Source: Rhabditophanes sp. KR3021 | Taxonomy: Eukaryota; Nematoda; Chromadorea; Rhabditida; Alloionematidae | Length of the DNA: 64,000 nucleotides | Assembly: GCA_963281155.1 (NCBI GenBank) | Contig: CAUJLY010000005.1 | Span: 1,860,001-1,924,000 of the forward strand | Direction: 5' to 3' | Shown here: in pieces, positions 35,601 to 47,376 of the stretch | Layout of the letters: every line of letters begins with the position of its first letter | Position numbering within the stretch: position 1 is the stretch's first letter | The notes under the pieces: model-generated | What the model was told of the DNA's origin: nothing | The model's input: the letters and a program-made list of their open reading frames with translations, nothing else | The model's database searches: none | Translations under genes and position numbers: made by a program

Positions 35601-36566
35601 CTTCCTCGTAATAACAATCTCTCCCAGTCATTTTGTGTAAAATTGTCCAATGTCGTTAGGGTACCCATTTTTAATTGCCTGTTGTAAGCATTTTTTCCAA
35701 ATGATGGTCAATTTAGTATCTATTAATTTCGTTTGCTTGACTAATTCTCTGCAAAATAATGTCTTTGGGTAGGTGGATATTAAGGATTGTATAAATCTTG
35801 CAAACAGTTGGTAAATAAAACAAACCTATGACACCGTTAACTGTCAACATATTTGTGAACTTGCCACAAGCAGTCGAAGTAACTGCGTTTCAAAAGTCAA
35901 AGGTAGTTTAATCATTGAATTTGCACATAAAAAGTAATATTTGATACATATATACAATTAATTATTAATTACAAATTAGCTTCATTTATGATTTTTATAT
36001 TACAGAAATATTCTCATTTCAATTATTCGATTGATGATCAATTAAATAAATAGATTGTATTTAAATTTTAGAAAACCAATTTAACTTAACTTGATTACAC
36101 ATAGTTACAATCTAATTTTTATAAGATACATAAAATTCACTTTTTTGAGCAATTCGTAACCATTGGCCTAATTATTATCAAAACGGCATTTTAAATTTTG
36201 TGTGTATTTACTAAAGAACACCCTTTAAAGGTTTAACGATCTTGACGGATTAAAATGTGAGCCAAAGGATTTGCCAATGTAGAATAGATAAAAATTGTGA
36301 AGAAGAAGCAATTTTTAATAAAATAAGTTGAAGATGTTTAATAAAGAAATTGGTTTACAAACATTAAACTTTGTTGGTGATTCAAAAGTTGTATTTGTTA
36401 CAAATATGACTACTGATGAAAGTTTATTAGTTACAAAAATGGCATTTACATACATTAAAATTTAAGCAATATTCAGGTATTATTTAAAAGTTAAGCATTC
36501 TTTGAGTAATAGTTAAATTTTAAGTTTTTTTGGTAATAGATTATTGACCAAGCGGATAAATTAGTG
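35601..36566. other. Intergenic, no gene seen
   Basis: A 43-codon frame at 36334-36465 has protein-like composition but no signal peptide, no family resemblance and no splice partner. Left unannotated. Confidence 0.4.
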
Positions 36567-37757
36567 TTATTTATTAATGAAAGGGGAAATCCCATAGGCG
36601 GATAGAGCATCTTTCTCTATGGGAATGCAGGTGGTCTCGCCATTAGCACTCTGAGCAACCATAAAATAATTTCCTGAATTTTTATCCACCATTATTTCAC
36701 AGGGAACCAATTCTCCTGCATTCGTATCTGCCACTAATGCTTCATTGTTCATCGAATCACCAACCTCCGAATTTTGGGTTGATACCAGTATTGGCATTTC
36801 GTGAGACATAGGAACACTTGTGATCCCCGTCTGTTGTGGTACATTGTTAATGACGTTCATTTGTAGCTTTTGCGGAGATAATACGACGGATGGGGAAGAA
36901 TGGGAAGTTGCCAAAATGTGTGGATCAGTCTGAATAGGATTGTTTATAATGTTTGTATTTGACTGTATGTGCTGAAATGAATTCTGATTATTTAAGGGTT
37001 TTGATTGAGCAGAATTGACGGCATAGCCTTTGTGCTGCTGAGCAAACGATTGATGTAATAATACCGTTTGTGGTTGCATTTGGCCAGTACTTGTTTGATC
37101 CTCAAATGGGATAGAACGACTCTGTCCACTTTCTTGGGTGGCATTGTTACTACGGAACTTTTTGATAGGAGTATCATTTTGATGGTTGAGCCGAATATTT
37201 TCGGGCATCACCTTTGTTTTATTTTTTAAATCATAATTAGTTGTTGGTTTAACAGCACTTCCAACAGTGTTTTCGCTATCTTTGCACTTATTTAAAAATT
37301 GTGTAAGTATTGTTCCGTATTTGACTAGATCCAAAGAGTTAAACGCATTAATGATATCTTCACACGTGATTGTTTTTCTTTTTTGTTCTAGACATTGCTC
37401 ACTTGCCTCGGAAGATATAAAACTTATAAATTCTGATACGCACTCTTGAACGCACTCCCTAGCTTCTTTTGATAGCTTCGCATCTCTAGGGATGACCCTT
37501 TTCATGACACGACTAATGTTAGCAATGGGTAGGAAGCGGACTTGATCAGGTATGATTCCAGGCCCCGTTCCATCATATTCTAGGTCATCATCTAAATCTT
37601 CGTCCAAATCGTCGTCTGAAACATCATCGGAAACTTCATCAGAATCTTCATTAACCGAATTATCCAAATCATCAACCTCGTTCTCATTGAAATCTTCCAT
37701 ATGTATGTCAGTGTTGTCTACATCATTTAGAGAATTCCTATTTCCAGAATCATCCAT
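36567..37757 (-). CDS. NFYB: NF-Y transcription factor subunit B (CCAAT-binding)
   Basis: A single exon of 396 aa. Residues 1-65 are extremely acidic with Asp/Ser/Asn runs. The histone-fold domain is at about 71-162, with DQVRFLPIANISRVMK, ECVQECVSEFISFISSEASEQC and KRKTITCEDII all matching NF-YB. The C-terminal 230 residues are Gln/Asn/Ser-rich and low in structure. NF-YB pairs with NF-YC and NF-YA to bind CCAAT boxes. Vertebrate NF-YB is about 207 aa, so this protein is nearly twice that length because of the two disordered tails; in vertebrates the Gln-rich activation regions sit on NF-YA and NF-YC. Confidence 0.95.
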   Translation of the reverse strand: MDDSGNRNSLNDVDNTDIHMEDFNENEVDDLDNSVNEDSDEVSDDVSDDDLDEDLDDDLEYDGTGPGIIPDQVRFLPIANISRVMKRVIPRDAKLSKEARECVQECVSEFISFISSEASEQCLEQKRKTITCEDIINAFNSLDLVKYGTILTQFLNKCKDSENTVGSAVKPTTNYDLKNKTKVMPENIRLNHQNDTPIKKFRSNNATQESGQSRSIPFEDQTSTGQMQPQTVLLHQSFAQQHKGYAVNSAQSKPLNNQNSFQHIQSNTNIINNPIQTDPHILATSHSSPSVVLSPQKLQMNVINNVPQQTGITSVPMSHEMPILVSTQNSEVGDSMNNEALVADTNAGELVPCEIMVDKNSGNYFMVAQSANGETTCIPIEKDALSAYGISPFINK

Positions 37758-39867
37758 TTGCGTATTACTATAAGAAATAGAAAATTAATAATTATGAAAA
37801 CATTTGTTTTAAGTAATGGTAAATAAAAAATCGTGTGTAAAAGAGTGTTTATTTATAAGAGAAGTAAAATGATACTACTAAAAAAAGCGTGGTATCAATA
37901 TTGGGATAAAAAAGTGTACACTTGTCGTTTAATACTAATATTAGATGCCATACGTATGCATTATATGCGCGAGTCAACAACACTTTTTATATAATCAGCT
38001 TACTAAAACGTCTCAACAACAAAATAAACCCTGCCCATTTGTGCCAACACGCTGTTCTTTTAAGAGCTAAATAGTATATTAGTAAGTTCGGTGATCTTTC
38101 CATTCACGGCAAATATTGCTGGCTTGTCTTCGTGAATGAGAAAGCCATTTCTCTAATTGTGCTTTTAATTTGGTAAAACCGACAATGTAAGAGCAATTTT
38201 GTCCAAATTAATTGTTTGGAAGTTATGTGCTTCTGCATAAACATTTGCATTTGTATGAATTTTGGAAAAATTTGAACAAAAGCTGTGCTTAATCCATGAT
38301 TGAAGAATTGACATACAAATAAGCTGTCCAATTCGCCATCAGTATTGTTTTGGGCTGCATATTCAGGAACAGTTTAAATAGCTTCTGATTAAAAAATATA
38401 GAAATGTAAGAAACAATAGTTTTGTCTTATTACAAATGCTCAGCGTCTTTTAGATGTGCTTGAATAATGGCCAACAGTAATCTGTTTGAATAGTTGAATA
38501 AAACAATATAGGTTCAAACACCAATTAAATGAGCTTTTCTATCAATATTAGTCCATATGTATCCCGCTTTTAGAAACTGATCATGATATGACTCCTGGGT
38601 ATACACCTGACCATTGAGAGGGAGGGCACCCTTTTTGGACTAATCATGAAACACATATCATGACTGACATATAATATCTCCTCAACAACAAAAACATCTT
38701 CTTTTTAACTAAAACCGTACTTACAAACTATCAGAAACCAATAAATTATTTAAAAACCACTCCCATCTTCTTTAAGAGCATAACAGCATTCTCAGTGTAT
38801 TTGATAGGATTCAAGCCTAAATTAAACTGAAAATCTCCACAGAGGCCAAAGTTAAATGCATCATTAAATAAACTTTGCTCGGAGGTCTTACGAAGAATCA
38901 GGTGGGGTATCGCCCTCCCTATTTGTGTTAGATTGCCTAACTTCTACAATATGATTAGCTTGCATGCCCGGTTATTATTTGTTATTGTAATTCCATATTG
39001 CCGAAACAGAAATGAGTTGAATTATGAAAAATAAATTCAAACATAATCTTAAGTTTATCTTGGTAGCATTGAACATCAATGAGATATTTCTAAAAATAAA
39101 CTAACAATTATTTGTCATAGTAGAAATTAAAAAATCAGATATAGCAAGGACGTTTATAAAGATAAATATGCATAGCTTATAAATCATCATGTATGGACTT
39201 GCCAGATTTATTAAGGGGGTAACTAACTAATCTCAGATAATTAAAATTCTTTATATTAGAAGAAGCAGCTTCGGATGTTATATATACCCGAAGAAGATTT
39301 TTTAAGTGGAATTTTTGTAATGTAGAGGATTAGAAATTATTATAATTTACTGTTAATGACTCTTTGTGGAGTCAGATATAAAGAAAAGGTATTTTGGAAA
39401 ATTGTTAACGAGAAGGGAGCAAGCAAAGATATGTACTTTATTAAGGAAAGGGGGTACATATATCATAAATAAGAAATTTGCATACAATAATAGTAGTAGG
39501 TAGATTTAGAGGGGAACCCTTAACAGTTTTATCACCACTGGGTGTGTATGAATTGGTCCATCAATTAAAACACTGCCTCATTAATTTGATAATTGTCAAA
39601 TCTCCTAAATGCTGATGTAGAAGGATGGAAAGACTTCAAGGATAATATTAGCGACTCTTTTAAAAAAGAATATTCTATTCATTTAAATATTGTTTGTAAT
39701 GTCAAAATTTACATTATAAATATGCAGAATAAAACTTAATTTGATTATTGTTTAGTGTGAATCCTTCAAACATCTTGAGTCTATTAAGATCATGTTTATA
39801 CATGGATGAGTGTAAATTTATTTTCGGTTTTATTTGTGAAGAATCATTATTCAATAAAAATCGATCA
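37758..39867. other. Intergenic with a GC-richer patch, no gene seen
   Basis: A locally GC-rich patch (about 38575-38670) has a perfect 10-nt inverted repeat TCATGATATG/CATATCATGA at 38581-38590 and 38654-38663. An AGGGAGGGC motif near 38619 is complementary to GCCCTCCCT near 38911. A perfect 6-bp hairpin, TGACTC/GAGTCA, lies at about 39358-39375. These could belong to a decayed mobile element or an RNA; nothing more can be supported. Confidence 0.3.
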
Positions 39868-40188
39868 TTAGAAGATTTTTACCAAATGAAGATTACAAGA
39901 GATACCACCATTAAAAGTTTGCATAAAGAAGGTAAAATCCCTGAAGGTTTGTTGATATTGGTTGGCACAGCTATATTTCTTTGCTTCTAATTGTTCATCA
40001 TAGCTTAAAGCAACTTCAGTTTTATCAAACTTTGGTGTTCCAGTTGTCTTGGAGTGTGTGTAAATTAACCACGGGTATTTGCAAATTCCATCTGTGTATG
40101 ACTTTTCCTTTAGATCAAGTTTCAGCTTAATATCAATAAGATCGAGTGCTTCAACTGTTAAACTACTAATTATTAACAATTGAAGCAT
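39868..40188 (-). CDS. Possible secreted protein, no recognised family
   Basis: A 106-aa frame with a short hydrophobic N-terminus (MLQLLIISSLTVEA) that could be a signal peptide, then a polar segment with three cysteines. A GTAAAA donor-like motif near the end could add further exons, but none was found. A plus-strand frame overlaps (39748-39990), so the coding strand is uncertain. Confidence 0.3.
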   Translation of the reverse strand: MLQLLIISSLTVEALDLIDIKLKLDLKEKSYTDGICKYPWLIYTHSKTTGTPKFDKTEVALSYDEQLEAKKYSCANQYQQTFRDFTFFMQTFNGGISCNLHLVKIF

Positions 40189-40595
40189 ACAAATTGGCTA
40201 TCTTACTCTAATCATAGCCAAATTTTAATTCTTACTTTGATTTTAATTTTGAGGAAGAACAGATGTGAATTGGCAGGATAAAATCTAAGTTATTATTGAG
40301 ATGATTTATGCAAGCCAATTAACGACATAAATGTATGTAGTATATCCATCACTAATTATTTGATACAATTATTAATCTATTTTGTTATAGATTATCAATT
40401 TTTAACAAACAGTGCCCTCTTTAAACTGCACAATCTGTTTACCTACAAACTACTCAGTTAGGCCGCGCTGTATTTCACATCCAACTTTGTGTATGATACT
40501 TCGTAGTTTATAGTTTGTATTGAAGATGCAAAATTTGTTTATTGATAGAGTATATAAACACTAGTAAGATACATAGTCTTAGTCTCATATCTAAT
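40189..40595. other. Intergenic upstream of ECI2
   Basis: AT-rich; no element supported. Confidence 0.4.
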
Positions 40596-41750
40596 ATGTT
40601 CCGTTCCGTTCTACGTACAAATCTTCTATTAACAAGCAGATTTTCATCTTCTGTTGACAAATTTGCAGCTGCCCAAGCCGACCTTAAAAGACTTTCGGAG
40701 GAACCTGATAGTGATGTCAAGTTAAAGTTATACGCACTTTACAAACAGGTAACAAAATTAACACATTATATCTTGAATTAAGTATGTTTTTAGGCAAAAG
40801 ATGGAAATACCACCACTTCTCGCCCATCAGCAATCAATTTTGTTGCTAGGGCTAAATTCGACGCTCACAAAGAGCTAGAGAATATGTCAAAGGAAGATGC
40901 TATGACTAAGTACACCGATTTGGTTAATGAGATGTTGAAAAATGAAGCTCCAACATCGCCTACTACGCCTTCCACGTCTGTTCCTGGGTTAGACATTAGT
41001 AAGGAAGGGAAGATATTCAAAATTACGCTTAACCGACCCAAGAAGTACAATGCCTTGACTTTGGAAATGTACGAAAAGATTGGCGATGCATTGAATGAGA
41101 GTTTGGCTGACAAAACAACAACAATTACTGTTATTACCGGGACTGGTAGTTATTTCTGCTCGGGAAATGACATGAGTAACTTTGCTAGCTTAAAGACTAA
41201 AGAACAAATCAAGGAAGTATCCACCAGTGCGGGAGCAATCTTTGACAAATTCGTGAAAGCATTTATCAATCACGACAAACCTTTGATCGGTATGATTAAT
41301 GGACCAGCAGTTGGAATTTCCGTAACTACCTTGGCTCTCTACGATTACGTTATTGCTTCCGACAAAGCAACTTTCCACACTCCATTCGCTGATATCGGAT
41401 TAACCGCTGAGGGATGTGCAAGTTATACATTCCCTCAAATTATGGGATCAGTCAAGGCTGCGGAAGTATTGATGTTTTCCAAAAAAATGACAGCCCAAGA
41501 GGCTTGCGATAGAAATTTGATCAATCAAGTTGTTCCAGACCATTCCTTCAAAGCGGAATCTGAGAAAAAGATTCAACAATTGTCCATGCTTTATCCAGAA
41601 ACTTTGAGATTGAATAAGAAACTTCTTAGAGATAACCATAGAGACGCTCTTTTGGCTATTCATGAAAAGGAAAATGCTTTACTAATCACCCGTTTCACCT
41701 CGAATGAAGGAATGTCCGCAATCGCCAAATTCTTATCCAGAAAGCAATAA
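40596..41750 (+). CDS. ECI2: Enoyl-CoA delta isomerase 2 with acyl-CoA-binding domain
   Basis: Exons 40596-40748 and 40794-41750 give 369 aa. The ATG at 40596 is preferred over an upstream in-frame ATG because it gives a Ser/Arg-rich mitochondrial presequence. An ACBP domain (about 20-95) has YALYKQA. The crotonase domain (about 115-369) has oxyanion motifs CSGNDMSNF and GPAVGIS and the catalytic Glu in AEGCASYTFP. ECI2 shifts cis/trans 3-double bonds to trans-2 so that unsaturated fatty acids can enter beta-oxidation. It ends SRKQ, so the peroxisomal S-K-L signal of many ECI2 proteins is absent, which suggests a mitochondrial form only. Confidence 0.94.
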
Positions 41751-42024
41751 ACTTATGTATATTTGAATGCCATAACCTCAATAAATCTATTTTTAAACCT
41801 ATTTTCTTACTTCCTTCATACGGTGTTTATTCATTAAATTTAATTAAGCAAACAACTCATTAAAAAATTAATTAGAAATAAATGCGTTTCGTCTTACCAT
41901 CTTAACCAGCATTTCTTACTATCCTACTTAACATTTCCTATTTCTTAATTAACTTACGCCCATTTGAAAATGTGTATATAATTCAGCAATTTTTAGTAGA
42001 TGTCATCTTAACAATCATCTCTCA

Positions 42025-42620
42025 ATGAAGTTCCTTTTATTACTATTGACAATCTTTACTATCTTATCTTTTGTAAAGGCACAATGGGGCGGTGGTCCTC
42101 CAAGGGGATACTATCCATTAACTTGGGAGGACAAAATGCAGGCAAGAGAAATCATGGACAACGAACCAAGCCTTTGGAATCTACCACATCACATGAAAAG
42201 ATTATTGAGAAACTTCTGTATGCAATCTAGACGTGGACATCCTCGGTGCTCGGAGGTGCCTCCACCACGCTCTCAAATGGTAGGACCATGGGGAAGATTA
42301 TAAATTGTTGTTTTTTTATTTTTTTACTTTTAAATAAAGCTTTTATTAAGAATCTTTCAATTCGATTAACTTATTCATTTCAGCCAGATTCTGGACCACG
42401 TGATTATGATGGTAATAATGAAGGGAATAATTCAGAAGAAGTAGTACAAACTAATCCGGTACCACCACCCTTGAATATTGTTAAAAAACCGATTGTAAGC
42501 CCTCCAACAGCTCCTAGACCATCACCTGTACTTCGACCACCACCTAGAGTTACTCCAACTAACCCAATTAATAATCCACCAACTAATGGCCATCCACACG
42601 GTCCACCTGGCGTCGGTTAA
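42025..42620 (+). CDS. Secreted proline-rich protein with possible alternative 3' end
   Basis: Exons 42025-42279 and 42384-42620 give 163 aa, joined in phase 0. The signal peptide is about residues 1-19 (ends VKA). The first part is Trp/Pro-rich with a pair of Cys. Exon 2 is a low-complexity Pro/Asn/Pro-Pro-Pro segment ending HGPPGVG. If the intron is retained, translation ends after eight more codons (V-G-P-W-G-R-L), and an AATAAA lies inside the intron at about 42334, so a short secreted isoform is plausible. No known family. Confidence 0.6.
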
Positions 42621-42717
42621 TTATAGTAAACAACTTATAATTTGTCATACTCATGATACTTTATTGATTAAACAAATACGTGTTAAATAAAATAATTAGT
42701 TATTCAATTACAACTTT

Positions 42718-44145
42718 CTAATTACAACTCCTTGGGATGAAATAAAAACAAATCATCGCAGCAAACTGAAGTCAAATAAATAAGTAAATAAGCGACATCC
42801 TTAACTTACATTTAAACTGATAATTCCAACAAAAATAGTTATCACCACATCATATGGAAATGTTTCTAATAAGATTGTTGCCACAAAGGGTCCTACAAAA
42901 GTTCCTAATGATAGAAAGCTATTTACAATTCCTGAGATAGTTGCACCTGTTTGTGAATCATTAGGATACTTTTTTTCTTGTACAGCTACATTTATCATTT
43001 GTTTGAGACATGGAATTATAACGGTTGCTTCTGATAATCCTTGAATAGCTGCTCCTACACGCATTACGTTTAAGTTTCTTTGAAATGGCAAAAATATGAC
43101 AGGTCCGAACATTGACATTGATATTATTAAACCAATATTACCTATGATTATAAATATAGTTGAGAAATTTCTATAGTCCATCACCGCTCCGATAAAAGGT
43201 CCTGCCAAAGCATAGGACATTCCTAGAATCTGAAAAAACATGCCTAAATTGATACTTAAATAAATTATTACTAATTAATAAAGTAATTTACCTATTTCAA
43301 TAGGTGTTAAATTGAATTGTTCTACGGCTACAGGCAATGTGGGATCATGTATGCTTAAAACAGTCCCAGCAATTGCTATACTTATCGCTAACAACCAAAC
43401 ATCCTTCAATTTGACTGCGCTTTTATAATTTAATCTTCTAATGATTATGTTTTCTTGTTTTTCATTCTCTATTTCATCTACGAATATGTAATTCAAGAGA
43501 GATATAACCAGCAAAAAAGCTCCGAAAACTACGAAAGGGACTTTATAACCCCAATATTCAAATAATATTCCACCTAGTAAGTGAGCTATTGAGAAACCAA
43601 TGCATGTAAAGGTTGCTCCGATTCCCAGTGCCGTTGTCATTTGATTTGGAAAGTTTTTGGTTATTACTACAAACATGCTGATTTCACTGAAAGAGTTTCC
43701 AATGGCTTGGATGATGCGTAGAAACATGGAATAGTAATAAAATACATGTCTTGATGTGAATACTTCTCCATACGCTAAAGCAATTGTTGATAATCCTGTT
43801 ACAATGGTTCCAATAACAAATAACTTTTTAGTTCCGAGGATAGGTACCTAAATTAATCATTATCTATATTCGACTAAATTAAATTACAAGGCGTCCTGAA
43901 CATGGATGAGCAAAAAACCCCACGGCGTTGAATATTCCATAAAATTGACCTATATCCGAAATAGATAAATTCTTTTCCTTTGCCACTGTATTAAAAAATG
44001 GAGCCATGCATGCAAATCCCAATGGAAGGGCAAATTTAGTCATTAAAATTAATATTAAAACAATCCATTCTTTAAGTGAAAATGAACGTCTCTTGGCACT
44101 TGTCACTTCAGAACTTTCAAAATTAAAATTAAGTTCGGAAGTCAT
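42718..44145 (-). CDS. Major facilitator transporter, SLC18B1-like
   Basis: Exons 43888-44145, 43292-43847, 42810-43243 and 42718-42765 give 431 aa, all in phase. Twelve membrane segments are apparent in two groups of six, with a short cytosolic loop near residue 225. TM1 starts after the basic SAKRRSFSLKEW, TM2 contains FYGIFNAVGFFAHP, and the second half has GMSYALAGPFIGAVMDYR in the MFS A-motif position. The vesicular amine transporter branch (SLC18B1) shows this layout and length; substrate could be polyamines, but that is inference. The last exon is only 16 codons (FAAMICFYFIPRSCN). Confidence 0.75.
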
Positions 44146-45453
44146 AAATACAAGTGAATTAGTTTCTAAAAATAAAATGGAATATAATTATAAATGTAAA
44201 TGTTGCATGAAACGAACCACAACTCAGAAAATATTATTAAGTATTTATTTTGTTAAATGTCTTTTAATAAGACCTATCAATCTTTTTATTTTAATTGATA
44301 TTTTAAACAAACATTTACGAACCTTAAATTAAACATTCAATAGCATATGTTAAATACATACCACAGCGTGTCTAAATGCTCACGCTTATTTTCATGATAA
44401 ATCCTGATTGAATTGTACGCAATTAAAGCACTCGTTATCCATTCAATGCAACTGTTATTAGTGTTTTTTCGCTAAAATCAAATTACCTTTCAAAGGATTA
44501 TAGTATATATATTCGCTGGTTATTATCGGAGGTGGAAGTACATTTTTTATACATTTTTAATGCATTTGCAATGCACAGTTTAATTTGTTTTTTCAAGTAA
44601 TTAAAAACATTTTTGTTATCAACTGCTTAAAATGGTTTAACATAATTATATCTATTAATACAATTAATTCTTTGTATACTAGTTTTGTCAAAAGTATCTA
44701 ATCTTATTTTGGCTGATGTATTGGTATATTGCTTTGTGTATTTCCCAACATCATTCATATATGTATATTAAGAAAGCACTTTGATACTTCTTGAATATTT
44801 AAACATAACCATCTTCACATGATAATTAAAACACAGTCAATTTTTTGTAATAGTTCTGTATTAATGTATAATAGCGTATATTTTAGGCAACAATCTATTA
44901 TCATCTCTCTAAATTAACTTTTATAAAAAATATATATTTCATCTATCTTTTATTTACATGCCACTCTATTTCATTCTTTCTCTTCTGAATATTTTATTTT
45001 ATACATCATTTTTTTACAATCAAGCAATTAGGCAGATATCAATTATGACTTGGCTAATAGAGGAGTAAAGCTACTATTCTAATTAGTATGCGTATATACA
45101 CTCTAAATTTAATTATACAGAATGAGCTACATTTTATAGACATTCATTCCAATTAAAAATAGAAATTATGATGGCATATAAAGTCTTGTAGGAATGCTTT
45201 TTGACATTTGATTTTAAATATTCGCGATGCACTTAAATAAAAGAAAGATTTTAAAATAAATATTTACTTTTTGCCCTTCATCTATCATCCATTGTAACAT
45301 TTATTTTAGCATTTGTTTTAACATTTATTTTAGTATTCAATTTTAAATCTACTTTATCAGTTTTTATATTTACTAAGTAGGAGATTTATCTAAACTATTT
45401 CAGTATCCCTTTTTAGTGAATAAACTATTGTAATGCATTTTTAATTAAACTTA
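44146..45453. other. Intergenic, no gene seen
   Basis: AT-rich divergent promoter space between the MFS and Ly-6-like genes; nothing specific supported. Confidence 0.45.
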
Positions 45454-46360
45454 ATGAACTTGATGAACTACTTCAAATTTTTATGTTTTCTGATTATTCA
45501 CGACGTCGTTTTTGCTAATATTGTCCCTGGATGGAAAGTTAACAAATTTATTAGGTAAAAAAATTTTATTTTTGATATTTTTATTATTCTAAATTTTTAA
45601 TATTTGTATTATCATAAAATGTTGATATTTTTTATAGATGCCATTTTTGTACAAATTACAACACTCACGACAATTCATTATCATTTCAAGGTTGTTTATT
45701 TTCAAAAGCTACTTCTTCTTGTTATGGGAATATTTGCTTTATGAGAAAACATAAAAGACCCAATTATAATTTATTTTCCGCCGGTTGCTTAAATACAACA
45801 ATACCCAATATGCGCAAATTGAAGCAAATTTCTGATTGTGCAGAGAACTTTGATAATTTTGATGAGAATAAAATTAATAATTATGATACCAATGCTAACA
45901 ATGGCGTTAGTAATGAGGCTAATCATATTAATAAGAATTATGAATTGCTTTGTAATACGGATAGAAATACAACAACATGCTTATGTGCTACTAAACAATG
46001 CAATCATGGCTTGCTAACAAAAACAAAATTCGTTGATACAGAAAAGGAAATATTTGTAAATTTTGATTTTAATGAACCCGCCTTTATCAGGTATTTTGTT
46101 TAAGTTATGTTTAGCATTTTTTGCTATTTGTTTTTTCCAGGAATATTTTCCTTGAATACATCAAGTCAAGGATGTCTGAAAAATTAATGACTGATTCATC
46201 AATGACACAACTGGATTTTAACACAATTGAAGCTCACATCCAAAATAAGCAATTATCGCATTTTATTGCCGGCAAACCGTGGAAAAGTAATGAAAGCAAG
46301 GCTAATCAAGTGAATCTTTTTAATCTAATATTATGTTTTTCCTTCATTTATAACCTTTGA
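45454..46360 (+). CDS. Ly-6/three-finger-like protein with GPI-anchor-type tail
   Basis: Exons 45454-45554, 45638-46090 and 46141-46360 give 257 aa. The signal peptide is about residues 1-22. After the first splice comes a Cys pattern CHFC...CLF...CYGNICFMRK...GCLN and, after a long Asn-rich insertion, LCNTDRNTTTCLCATKQCNHG. This order of cysteines ending in C-C-x(3-5)-C-N fits Ly-6/uPAR three-finger proteins such as nematode ODR-2-like proteins. The C-terminus is a hydrophobic tail (LFNLILCFSFIYNL), as for GPI attachment. Such proteins act as neuronal or epithelial surface modulators. The 50-residue Asn-rich loop is unusual. Confidence 0.6.
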
Positions 46361-47376
46361 TTCTTTAGTTTATAACACATAAATGATCTCAATCCAATTG
46401 TTTTTTATAAATATCACAATCATCAAGCCTCCATAATTACTGTAATTATTGCAATAATTCTTATAACGGTAATCATAATAATTATGTCTAATACATTTAA
46501 TAGTTTCTATAAAAGCAATGATGCACTCTTGCCATGACTTACTCGAATTCATTTTTTATTTTGTATAATGGTACAATAATTCACAGTTTAATTATAGCGT
46601 TCTGGTTACTAGTTGTAATTTCAGATAGCTTAAAAACATACACAAAGATACGGATTTATAGCTAATACATACCTATTTAATGCCATTTCTTCACATAGTT
46701 TACATTATTTATTCCTTTTTACAAAAGCTTAAAAAACATCTGCTATCAAAGAAGCCACATCACAATACCACACATTCTCAACATTTATAAGTTTCCATTG
46801 TAACCAAGGCTTGCTTATTGTTTCATATTTTTAATAAACAATTATTAATCTTGGGGCTTTCAAACTAAATTCATTTTTAATTAAACTAAATTTTAATTAA
46901 ATGGTATTTTTAGTTGATCTTCCATATGATAGCATTTATTCTGTCTTTTTTGCATTTAAGCATATCCACCCCTTTCAATTTCCTATTCCTTCACTTAATG
47001 CCATAATTAGTTCATAAAAAAGATACTTAAGATCTAAAACATAAGTAAGATCCCTCTCTCTAAAAGCTATTTTTCCATTATTCTCCGTCACTTTGACTTC
47101 TATACAAATTACCCATGCTAAAGAACTTTTTTTACAAGAATTAAAAGCAATTTTTACTTATAAAATATGGGCCGACTATAATATTTATCAAAAAACAACG
47201 TTAAATTTTATATTAAGAAATAAAATCAGACATCTAATCATTTTTGTATTGGTGTTATATATTTATAAACAACTAAATTATTGCATGTGAATGTAATTGT
47301 TGTTGCTGCTCCTTATATTTTCTGTTTATTTCAATTTACATTATTCCCTTTTATTAAATTCATTTTTCAGTTTAAT
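46361..47376. other. Intergenic and probable GPCR leader region
   Basis: No gene seen. TTTTTCAG at 47363-47370 lies just before the GPCR start codon with no clear donor upstream and is a likely trans-splice acceptor. Confidence 0.45.

Noticed and set aside
36334..36465. 43-codon plus-strand ORF
   Set aside because: No signal peptide, domain or splice partner; likely chance in AT-rich DNA.
39748..39990. Plus-strand ORF after a TTTAG acceptor
   Set aside because: Overlaps a minus-strand frame with a signal peptide; no upstream exon or family match.
47093..47290. 65-codon ORF upstream of the GPCR
   Set aside because: Hydrophobic AT-driven composition, no in-frame splice to the GPCR; the receptor already has a complete TM1 and a nearby acceptor.
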